A stretch of 11,205 bases of DNA from Planococcaceae bacterium UBA3378 (lineage in GTDB: Bacteria > Bacillota > Bacilli > Bacillales_A > Planococcaceae): positions 1 to 11,205 of the forward strand of contig DEQA01000131.1 in NCBI GenBank assembly GCA_002359075.1, read 5' to 3'. Every line of letters begins with the position of its first letter. Position 1 is the stretch's first letter. The notes beneath the pieces are model-generated. The model saw nothing but the letters and a program-made list of their open reading frames with translations, did no database searches and was not told the origin of the DNA. Shown here in pieces: positions 1 through 5,191 of the stretch. Both the position numbers and the translations under genes were made by a program.

Positions 1-228
1 AGGGTTTTCCTCAATATAGGCATATATTTTTTCTGTCAGTTCGTCAGGCGTGTCTGCTTCGACGAGGTCACCATTGACGACAGCATAGAAATTGCTTGCA
101 CATGTTGTACAGTAACTAAGACATCCGTATTCCAGTACATCAATATTTGGATCTTTTTCTAATGCTTCCAGCGTTTTCTGTGCACCGTTTGCTAAATTGC
201 TGATACAAAATTCAACCATAGGGTTCAT
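1..228 (-). CDS. yuzB: YuzB family protein (DUF1450), 3' end cut by window edge
   Basis: Reading leftward from an ATG at 228, 76 codons stay open to the window edge. The protein starts MNPMVEFCISNLANG and carries Cys8 plus a CLSYCTTC cluster (Cys36, Cys40, Cys43), the hallmark of the small DUF1450/YuzB family. The family is about 78 residues long and the visible end (YIEENP) is near its normal C-terminus, so only a couple of codons and the stop are probably missing. The function of the family is unknown; the four cysteines suggest metal binding or thiol redox chemistry, which is inference. A good ribosome binding site, GAGGTGA on the minus strand (236-242), fixes the start. The gene is divergent from the yutJ-type oxidoreductase, as expected for the yuz/yut neighbourhood. 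Confidence 0.9.
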   Translation of the reverse strand, partial: MNPMVEFCISNLANGAQKTLEALEKDPNIDVLEYGCLSYCTTCASNFYAVVNGDLVEADTPDELTEKIYAYIEENP

Positions 229-251
229 GTCGTTGTCACCTCACTCACTGT

Positions 252-280
252 ATGCTACTAGCATTTCTATTTTTAGTCAA
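252..280 (-). promoter_or_regulatory. Predicted sigma-A promoter of yuzB
   Basis: On the minus strand a -35 TTGACT (275-280) and a -10 TAGCAT (252-257) are separated by exactly 17 bases, about 24 bases upstream of the yuzB start codon. The first Rex-like operator begins 10 bases upstream of this -35, so yuzB could share redox control with its divergent neighbour. Confidence 0.6.
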
Positions 281-290
281 TTCACTTAAC

Positions 291-308
291 TTGTGAAAAA
301 TTTCACAA
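291..308. promoter_or_regulatory. Rex-type operator, site 1
   Basis: TTGTGAAAAATTTCACAA is a perfect inverted repeat (TTGTGAAA and TTTCACAA around AA). It fits the known Rex binding consensus, TGTGAA-N4-TTCACA with flanking A/T. Rex is the NADH/NAD+-sensing repressor of Gram-positive bacteria and controls NADH dehydrogenase, cytochrome bd and fermentation genes. The site lies between the divergent yuzB and yutJ promoters. Confidence 0.85.
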
Positions 309-323
309 ATTCTTGAGAATATA

Positions 324-341
324 TTGTGAAACTTCTCACAA
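324..341. promoter_or_regulatory. Rex-type operator, site 2, overlapping the yutJ promoter
   Basis: TTGTGAAACTTCTCACAA matches the Rex consensus with one mismatch in the inner half-site. Its centre is 33 bases, about three helical turns, from that of site 1, which would place two Rex dimers on the same DNA face. Its left six bases are the -35 of the yutJ promoter, so binding should directly block RNA polymerase. Confidence 0.78.
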
Positions 342-352
342 TCAGCTATACT
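324..352 (+). promoter_or_regulatory. Predicted sigma-A promoter of yutJ
   Basis: A -35 TTGTGA (324-329) and a -10 TATACT (347-352) have a 17-base spacer. Transcription should start near 359, giving a leader of about 50 bases before the start codon at 410. The -35 and spacer are covered by Rex site 2. Confidence 0.65.
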
Positions 353-409
353 CATTTATGAAGACTTTGTGAACGAACTAGAATGAGCGAATAACTAAAG
401 GAGAACATT

Positions 410-1480
410 ATGAATAAATTAGTTTTATTAGGCGGCGGTTATGGAAATATGCGTGTATTGCTTCGTTTATTGCCAAATAATTTACCGTCCGATACAGAAA
501 TTATTTTAATAGACCGTACCCCTTTCCATAGTTTAAAGACAGAATTTTATGCATTAGCTGCTGGTACTTCGACAGATAAGGAAGTGCGTGTGGCGTTTCC
601 AGAGCATGAGCGTTTACAAAAGGTATTTGGTGAAGTGATTCGTATCGACCGGGAAGAAAAAGCCGTATATTTGGAAGATGGCCGGGTTATTGAATATAAC
701 GATTTAGTCATTGCATTAGGGTGTGAAGATAAATACCATGGTGTGCCGGGGGCGGAAGAGTATACGTACAGCATCCAGACAATTGCTAATTCCCGCAGTA
801 CATTTGAAAAGGTTTGCGGCCTGCCGCCGGGTTCTACAGTAGCTATTGTGGGAGCTGGACTTTCCGGAATTGAGCTTGCCAGCGAACTGCGCGAAAGCCG
901 TGCAGATTTAAAAGTGAAATTATTTGACCGTTCACAACGTATTTTACGCGACTTCCCCGAAAAATTAAGCAAATATGTGAAGTCGTGGTTTGAAAAGCAT
1001 AATGTAGAAGTTATTGCACAATCGAATATTACACGTGTAGAACCAAACCGTCTATACAATCACGACCAAGTAATTGAAGCGGATGCGATTGTTTGGACAG
1101 CAGGTGTTCAGCCGGTGAAAATCGTACGGGACATGGAAGCGGAGAAGGATAAATTCGGCCGTCCGATTGTCACTCAATATTTCAATTTGCCGGATGATGA
1201 ACATATTTATGTAATAGGTGACTGTGCATCATCCACCCTGCCTCCAACTGCACAGCTTGCTGAAGAGCAGGCAGAGCGTGTTGTAAAAGTTTTAAAGACA
1301 CGGTGGAATGAGTCGCCATTACCTGAAAAAATGCCGGAAATTAAGCTGAAAGGCTTTATGGGCTCATTAGGTAAGAAACAAGGCTTTGTGCATCTTGCGG
1401 ATACGACGGTAACAGGACGTATTGCACGATTAATGAAGTCGGGTCTTCTCTGGATGTACAAACGTCAAAACGACAACTAA
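410..1480 (+). CDS. yutJ: YutJ-type NAD(P)/FAD-dependent oxidoreductase (NDH-2-like)
   Basis: A 356-residue flavoprotein of the pyridine nucleotide-disulfide oxidoreductase / type II NADH dehydrogenase superfamily. The first Rossmann motif for FAD is at residues 4-15 (LVLLGGGYGNMR), the second for NAD(P)H at 144-160 (VAIVGAGLSGIELASEL), and the C-terminal FAD-contact motif is YVIGD at 267-271. The following PPTAQLAEEQ (278-287) resembles the quinone-side AQxAxQ motif of NDH-2. It probably oxidises NADH at the inner membrane face and reduces a quinone, but YutJ proteins are divergent and the acceptor is unproven. The ribosome binding site AAAGGAGA (397-403) is well placed for this ATG. Two Rex operators upstream indicate induction when NADH is high, as is known for ndh in B. 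subtilis. The gene ends at a strong bidirectional terminator. Confidence 0.88.
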   Translation: MNKLVLLGGGYGNMRVLLRLLPNNLPSDTEIILIDRTPFHSLKTEFYALAAGTSTDKEVRVAFPEHERLQKVFGEVIRIDREEKAVYLEDGRVIEYNDLVIALGCEDKYHGVPGAEEYTYSIQTIANSRSTFEKVCGLPPGSTVAIVGAGLSGIELASELRESRADLKVKLFDRSQRILRDFPEKLSKYVKSWFEKHNVEVIAQSNITRVEPNRLYNHDQVIEADAIVWTAGVQPVKIVRDMEAEKDKFGRPIVTQYFNLPDDEHIYVIGDCASSTLPPTAQLAEEQAERVVKVLKTRWNESPLPEKMPEIKLKGFMGSLGKKQGFVHLADTTVTGRIARLMKSGLLWMYKRQNDN

Positions 1481-1485
1481 AAAAT

Positions 1486-1522
1486 AAAATGCTTTCAAGG
1501 AAAAGACCTTGAAAGCATTTTT
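1486..1522. terminator. Bidirectional terminator between yutJ and yutM
   Basis: A 15-base-pair perfect stem (1486-1500 with 1507-1521) with loop AAAAGA has a T-run to the right and an A-run to the left. It can therefore terminate both the rightward yutJ transcript and the leftward yutM transcript. Confidence 0.9.
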
Positions 1523-1569
1523 AGTGAGTCTTACATAATCCTTTTCGCTAAGCGGTCATGCATCTTGCA

Positions 1570-1944
1570 TTACTCGCACACTTCAGGCGTACCTTCGCGT
1601 TGAGGGGCACGGAATGAAGTGCCGCATCCGCATGATGCGATTGCATTCGGGTTGTCAATTGTAAAGCCGCCGCCTAGTAGGGACTGCTTATAATCAATCT
1701 TCGTTCCTTGTAAAATAGGCGCGTCTTCTTTGTTAACAATGATTTGTAGTCCGAACTGTTCATCTATAAAGTCATCTTCGGTTTTAATTGTATCGAAATT
1801 CATACCATATGAAAGACCACTACAACCGCCGCCGCGAACTGCGACGCGTAAATAAGCGCCTTCCTCTTCATTGTGCTTCATCATTTCTTTAATTTGAAAA
1901 GAAGCAGCTTCAGTTAAAATAATTACCTGTTTTTCAGCAGTCAT
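1570..1944 (-). CDS. yutM: A-type iron-sulfur cluster carrier (HesB/IscA/ErpA family)
   Basis: A 124-residue protein of the HesB/IscA family that accepts Fe-S clusters and hands them to apoproteins in the cytoplasm. The three ligand cysteines are present with family spacing: Cys41 in RGGGCSGLSYG, and Cys105 and Cys107 in SCGCGTSF. An extra Cys123 lies near the C-terminus. An in-frame ATG at 1971 would add nine residues, but it overlaps the predicted -10 element, whereas the ATG at 1944 follows a ribosome binding site (GGAAGGTGA on the minus strand) and matches the usual length near 120 residues. The gene is monocistronic, convergent with yutJ and divergent from the DUF2225 gene. It very likely serves the same pathway as the NifU-type scaffold at 2870-3106. 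Confidence 0.93.
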   Translation of the reverse strand: MTAEKQVIILTEAASFQIKEMMKHNEEEGAYLRVAVRGGGCSGLSYGMNFDTIKTEDDFIDEQFGLQIIVNKEDAPILQGTKIDYKQSLLGGGFTIDNPNAIASCGCGTSFRAPQREGTPEVCE

Positions 1945-1966
1945 CACAGTCACCTTCCTTTCCTCT

Positions 1967-1996
1967 ATCATATCAATAGTACTCCCATTCTGACAA
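1967..1996 (-). promoter_or_regulatory. Predicted sigma-A promoter of yutM
   Basis: On the minus strand a -35 TTGTCA (1991-1996) and a -10 TATGAT (1967-1972) are separated by 18 bases. The start point would be near 1960, downstream of the ATG at 1971, which supports translation from 1944. Confidence 0.6.
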
Positions 1997-2049
1997 CAAA
2001 ACTGATTTGAAAATCCGTCACATAAAAATGATTCTTCTTTACTAAATAT

Positions 2050-2058
2050 TGCTATAAT
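2050..2058 (+). promoter_or_regulatory. Predicted extended -10 promoter of the DUF2225 gene
   Basis: TGCTATAAT (2050-2058) is a perfect extended -10 (TGnTATAAT). No good -35 is seen 16-18 bases upstream, which is common for extended -10 promoters. The leader would be about 30 bases and contains the ribosome binding site GAAGGAATG before the ATG at 2096. Confidence 0.6.
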
Positions 2059-2095
2059 AGGAATAGGAATAAATTACGAGAAGGAATGAAAAAAG

Positions 2096-2791
2096 ATGGA
2101 GATTTCACCCTATTATGAAAAGAAAATCGAATGCTTGCATTGTAAAAAAAGCTTTTCAACGTTAAAAGTCCGTTCTAAGTTTATAAAAGTTTCTGATACA
2201 GACACGGACTTTATGCCCGTTTACGCAGAGGGTGAAGTGCCGGCTATGTATTATAATGTGTTCGTGTGTGAACATTGCGGCTTTTCCTTTACGGAGGATT
2301 TTTCCCGTTATTTCCCCCCGGGAACAGCCGAAGAGATCAAAAGCCAGATTACTGACAAATGGATACAGCATAATTTTAAAGAAGAACGTTCTGTTTCACA
2401 GGCCATTCAAGTGTATAAGCTTGCTTTATTATGCGCCAATATAAAAAAAGAAAAATACGTGGCAAAGGCCGGTCTTGCCCTGCGTTTGGCCTGGCTTTAC
2501 CGGTCTCTTCATAATGATGCACAGGAGCGGCGTTTTATGGAAATAGCAAGGGATCAATATATGGAATCCTTCTCAACGGAGGATTATGCGAGTACCCAAA
2601 TGTCCGCAACGCGTATTATGTACATGGTAGCAGAACTTTCCCGCCGTTTAGATGATATGGGAAATGCTACACGATTCTTTTCAAAGGTGATCGAAAGCCA
2701 GCGGACAGGCGGCGAAGTAAAAGTAGTCGAAATGGCAAAAGAACGCTGGGAAGAGGTGCGGGCTGCCCGCGGAGAAACAAACGCTCGATAA
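2096..2791 (+). CDS. DUF2225 family protein with N-terminal zinc ribbon
   Basis: A 231-residue cytoplasmic protein matching the DUF2225 family of Firmicutes, whose function is unknown. Two CxxC pairs, Cys13/Cys16 (CLHC) and Cys58/Cys61 (CEHC), are placed to form one four-cysteine zinc ribbon split by about 40 residues. From about residue 80 the protein is strongly helical, with repeated aromatic/alanine patterns (KLALLCANIKKEKYVAKAGL; ARDQYMESF; RIMYMVAEL), resembling TPR-like helical hairpins that would bind a partner. It has no signal peptide or membrane segment. It is alone in its transcription unit, between two divergent or convergent Fe-S assembly genes; a functional link is only suggested by position. 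Family assignment is from recalled similarity of the YYEKKIECLHCKKSF start. Confidence 0.78.
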   Translation: MEISPYYEKKIECLHCKKSFSTLKVRSKFIKVSDTDTDFMPVYAEGEVPAMYYNVFVCEHCGFSFTEDFSRYFPPGTAEEIKSQITDKWIQHNFKEERSVSQAIQVYKLALLCANIKKEKYVAKAGLALRLAWLYRSLHNDAQERRFMEIARDQYMESFSTEDYASTQMSATRIMYMVAELSRRLDDMGNATRFFSKVIESQRTGGEVKVVEMAKERWEEVRAARGETNAR

Positions 2792-2796
2792 ATCAC

Positions 2797-2831
2797 AAAA
2801 AAGCGGCTCTCTATTCTTAAGAGGGCCGCTT
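2797..2831 (-). terminator. Terminator between DUF2225 gene and yutI
   Basis: An 11-base-pair stem (2801-2811 with 2821-2831, one G-T pair) encloses a loop of nine bases. The A-run at 2797-2802 becomes a U-run on the minus strand, so it mainly serves yutI; the rightward T-content is weaker but may also stop the DUF2225 transcript. Confidence 0.8.
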
Positions 2832-2869
2832 CTATTCTATTAATGAGATACAAGGCAAAATACCGGTGA

Positions 2870-3106
2870 CTAAAATACTTGCTCCACTTCAACGATTCCT
2901 GGCACTTCTTCTAAAAGAGCGCGCTCAATACCAGCTTTTAATGTGATAGTAGAACTTGGGCAGCTGCCGCATGCGCCTAAAAGACGTAATTTTACGACAC
3001 CATCCTCAATGTCTACTAATTCACAGTCACCGCCATCGCGTAGTAAAAATGGACGTAATTTATCTAAAACTTCTTGTACTTGTTCTTTTTGTTCGATATC
3101 TGTCAT
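2870..3106 (-). CDS. yutI: NifU C-terminal domain Fe-S scaffold (Nfu)
   Basis: A 78-residue single-domain Nfu protein that assembles or carries a 4Fe-4S cluster between subunits in the cytoplasm. The whole protein is the NifU-like C-terminal domain: N-terminal helix, LRPFLLRDGGDCELVDIEDG (18-37), and the cluster ligands Cys46 and Cys49 in LLGACGSCPSS. Cys28 is an additional family-conserved position. It is shorter than B. subtilis YutI as I recall it (about 110 residues) but matches the short stand-alone Nfu type. The start follows AAAGGAG (minus strand, about 3115-3121) at good spacing. It is transcribed alone and divergent from yuzD, the same pairing as in related genomes. Confidence 0.93.
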   Translation of the reverse strand: MTDIEQKEQVQEVLDKLRPFLLRDGGDCELVDIEDGVVKLRLLGACGSCPSSTITLKAGIERALLEEVPGIVEVEQVF

Positions 3107-3132
3107 TTCTCTCGACTCCTTTCACTAAAATC

Positions 3133-3140
3133 ATTATAAT
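3133..3140. promoter_or_regulatory. Palindromic -10 shared by divergent yutI and yuzD promoters
   Basis: ATTATAAT is its own reverse complement, so it gives a perfect TATAAT on both strands: 3135-3140 for plus and 3133-3138 for minus. The plus-strand -35 TCGACT (3112-3117) is 17 bases upstream. A weaker minus-strand -35 TTGGAT (3157-3162) has an 18-base spacer. The two transcripts would overlap and compete for polymerase. Confidence 0.5.
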
Positions 3141-3191
3141 GTGAAGAAAACAAAAAATCCAATACTTAAATACTGAAAGGTCGGAAGAAAA

Positions 3192-3518
3192 ATGGATAGA
3201 CCAAAAGCAAAGGTTGAAGTATACGGGGCAGATGTGATCTGTGCGAGCTGTGTTAATGCGCCTTCTTCTTTAGATACATATGAATGGTTACAAGCAGCCA
3301 TTTCCCGCAAGTTCCCTGACCAGGAAGTAGAATACCGTTTTATCAATATCGAAGAAACACTTGAGAATGAACGTGATATCGATTATGCTGCCCGCATTCA
3401 AGAAGATGAATTTTTCTATCCTCTTGTTTTAGTAAATGATGAAGTAGTAGGGGAAGGATATGTGCAGATCAAACCGGTATATGAAGCGTTAGAAAAATTG
3501 GGCTACAGTTCAAAATAA
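3192..3518 (+). CDS. yuzD: YuzD family thioredoxin-fold protein (DUF1462)
   Basis: A 108-residue protein of the YuzD/DUF1462 family, the family's usual length. It starts with a beta strand (AKVEVYGADVICASC), placing a CxxC pair, Cys17 and Cys20, at the position of a thioredoxin/glutaredoxin active site. The later FFYPLVLVNDEVVGEGYV (77-94) supplies the cis-proline-type PLV segment and the strand pair expected of a thioredoxin fold. It may act as a disulfide reductase or metal-thiol protein; the substrate is unknown. The ribosome binding region is GAAAGGTCGGAAG, just upstream of the ATG. Divergence from the Fe-S scaffold yutI suggests a role in redox or cluster maintenance, which is inference. 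Confidence 0.88.
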   Translation: MDRPKAKVEVYGADVICASCVNAPSSLDTYEWLQAAISRKFPDQEVEYRFINIEETLENERDIDYAARIQEDEFFYPLVLVNDEVVGEGYVQIKPVYEALEKLGYSSK

Positions 3519-3538
3519 ATAGTTTGGATTTTTCAAAG

Positions 3539-3575
3539 CCGTTTGAATCATCGTGTCATTCAAACGGTGTTTCTT
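3539..3575 (+). terminator. Terminator of yuzD
   Basis: A ten-base-pair perfect stem, CCGTTTGAAT (3539-3548) with ATTCAAACGG (3558-3567), is followed by a T-rich tail. It starts 21 bases after the yuzD stop codon. Confidence 0.85.
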
Positions 3576-3630
3576 TATATGTGTCAAAGCTTATGAAACC
3601 TATTAATTTACTTTGTTTTATATTCGTTTT

Positions 3631-3659
3631 TTGTGTTAAATGACAATTTGTTTTATGAT
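3631..3659 (+). promoter_or_regulatory. Predicted promoter of the EAL-domain gene
   Basis: A -35 TTGTGT (3631-3636) and a -10 TATGAT (3654-3659) have a 17-base spacer, about 33 bases before the start codon. A strong ribosome binding site AAAGGGGG (3674-3681) follows. Confidence 0.55.
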
Positions 3660-3691
3660 GGACATATGATGTTAAAGGGGGTTCAAATCCT

Positions 3692-4897
3692 ATGGATGTT
3701 TTGAACGTATTAGATAAGCTTGACCAGGTGGAGATTTTTTTCGAACCTATCTATAGTGCTGATGAACATATTATCGTTGCCTATGAAGTAAGCGGGCGTA
3801 TCGCAGAGGGAGATTCGGCAATTGATATCACAACATTTACATATAATGAGGATATACCAGAGGAAATCCGAGCAGAAGTAGAACAGCTGGTTGTACGCCA
3901 GGCAATCATAAAGGTTGGAGAGGAAATGGAACATATTGATTTATATATTCCATGTAATCCGAGTCTGCTGATGCTGGATTTTGGGGAAAGTTATTTTTCC
4001 TTACTGAAGGAATTAGTGGGGGAGGAAAAGCTTTCTCACATTACCCTTGTCATGAATGACTATTTATTTTCTACTGATTTGAACCAACTGCATCATTTGA
4101 TAAAATATATTCAAACATACGGAGTAAAGGTAGCACTATCCAATGTCGGGGCACATAGCCAGTTAGATTCGCTGCTGCTGCTTGAGCCAAGTGTACTTTG
4201 TATCGATGTAGATCAGCTGAGCTATAATAAGTGGGGCAATCAAAACTATGTATTTACTACACTGCGTACATTGGCCGTGAAAATGGGTGCCTCCTTAATG
4301 GTAAGCAAGGTAGATACAATTTATCAGTTACAGCATGGCTGGAAAAATGGAGCGCGTTACTATAAAGGCGCCTATCTCCAAAAGCCGGCAAAGGATTTTG
4401 CTTCGCGTGATACACTAAAGCCGCGTTTCCGGGATGAATGTAAACAGTTTATAGCAACCGAAAAAAAATTGATCAAACATAAGCTGGAAGAAATAAAATT
4501 ACTTGAAAGAAAAATTATTTCAAGCGTGGAAACGATCATCCCAACGAGTGAACAAGCTGACAAGCTGATGGCATTAGCCAAGGAATTACAAGATTATGCA
4601 TTTAGACTTTATATTTGCGATGGAGAAGGATTCCAGACGACACCGAATATTTGTCGGAAAGAGAATAAATGGGTCATAGAAAAAGAAGCACTGCGAAAAA
4701 ATTGGAGCTGGCGACCTTATTTTCTGGAAAATTTGCTGAAAATGCGCCAGGAGCAGATTTCAGACCTTTCCAATGCTTATTCGGATATTGAGACGGGGGA
4801 GCTGACACGCACATTCAGCATGGCTTTACCGAATAACGAATACTTGTTTATTGATATCTCCTATGATTACTTGTATGAACATAATATCATAAATTAA
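3692..4897 (+). CDS. YkuI-like protein: degenerate EAL domain plus YkuI_C domain
   Basis: A 401-residue cytoplasmic protein. Residues 1-245 form an EAL (cyclic-di-GMP phosphodiesterase) fold, starting FFEPIYS and ending in YKGAYLQKP, the counterpart of QGYLFxKP. A helical, charged linker at about 258-280 leads to a C-terminal domain (about 281-400) whose RLYICDGEGF, NWSWRPYFLEN and DLSNAYSDIETGE segments resemble B. subtilis YkuI (YkuI_C, PAS-like). The first motif reads EVS at 32-34 and keeps the glutamate, but other metal-binding positions are lost: the ExxE strand reads LVMND, DDFG reads SNVG (150-153), and AEGVE reads VSKVD (204-208). It is probably inactive as a phosphodiesterase and may sense c-di-GMP or only a partner. 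It is a single-gene unit with its own promoter and terminator. Confidence 0.88.
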   Translation: MDVLNVLDKLDQVEIFFEPIYSADEHIIVAYEVSGRIAEGDSAIDITTFTYNEDIPEEIRAEVEQLVVRQAIIKVGEEMEHIDLYIPCNPSLLMLDFGESYFSLLKELVGEEKLSHITLVMNDYLFSTDLNQLHHLIKYIQTYGVKVALSNVGAHSQLDSLLLLEPSVLCIDVDQLSYNKWGNQNYVFTTLRTLAVKMGASLMVSKVDTIYQLQHGWKNGARYYKGAYLQKPAKDFASRDTLKPRFRDECKQFIATEKKLIKHKLEEIKLLERKIISSVETIIPTSEQADKLMALAKELQDYAFRLYICDGEGFQTTPNICRKENKWVIEKEALRKNWSWRPYFLENLLKMRQEQISDLSNAYSDIETGELTRTFSMALPNNEYLFIDISYDYLYEHNIIN

Positions 4898-4904
4898 TTT
4901 ACGC

Positions 4905-4941
4905 AAGCCGCTCATTCTGCTTATAAGTTGAGCGGCTTTTT
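4905..4941 (+). terminator. Terminator of the EAL-domain gene
   Basis: AAGCCGCTCA (4905-4914) pairs perfectly with TGAGCGGCTT (4929-4938), and the right arm runs into TTTTT. It starts eight bases after the stop codon. Confidence 0.92.
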
Positions 4942-5035
4942 AGCATTCTGTAAGGCAGCATCGTCTTTCTTTGGTAGATTCATTATTCATTTCAGAATTT
5001 TATTTCCTATTTTTCCTCCCTTCGAATCTATTCTA

Positions 5036-5064
5036 TTGTAATTACAACTTAAAAGGTCTAATAT
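5036..5064 (+). promoter_or_regulatory. Candidate yumB promoter with a 12-base palindrome on its -35
   Basis: TTGTAA (5036-5041) and TAATAT (5059-5064) are separated by 17 bases; each matches its consensus at four of six positions. The -35 is half of a perfect palindrome, TTGTAATTACAA (5036-5047), a possible operator. The leader would be about 120 bases. Alternative starts closer to the gene could not be excluded. Confidence 0.35.
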
Positions 5065-5100
5065 AGGATGTAGGTATTTTTGTCGAAAATATGTAGACCT
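5054..5100. repeat. Inverted repeat flanking a Spo0A-box-like sequence
   Basis: AGGTCTAATAT (5054-5064) pairs with ATATGTAGACCT (5089-5100) with one bulged G; the outer seven base pairs are perfect. Inside lies TTTGTCGAAAA (5079-5089), which contains the Spo0A box core TGNCGAA (5081-5087). If transcription starts at the candidate promoter, the box sits near +10, a repression position. Confidence 0.45.
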
Positions 5101-5191
5101 AGCGCAATAAACTATTGGAGTATAGAATTGTACTTCATTTTTTTGTTTTGCATTCCGCTAGTATAAAAAAATTAAAGGGGTTTTGATTTCA

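Noticed and set aside
367..373. TTGTGAA as a third Rex half-site downstream of the yutJ promoter.
   Set aside because: No matching TTCACAA arm lies at the required distance; a single half-site of seven bases is expected by chance here.
547..1059. A minus-strand 170-codon open frame inside yutJ.
   Set aside because: It is antisense to a well supported flavoprotein and shows no recognisable domain.
3631..3646. TTGTGTTAAATGACAA upstream of the EAL gene as a third Rex site.
   Set aside because: The half-sites are 16 rather than 18 bases overall and the right arm lacks TCACAA; it is better explained as the -35 region.
5140..5167. TTTTTG and TATAAA as the yumB promoter.
   Set aside because: Transcription would start inside the ribosome binding site at 5174-5180, leaving no usable leader.
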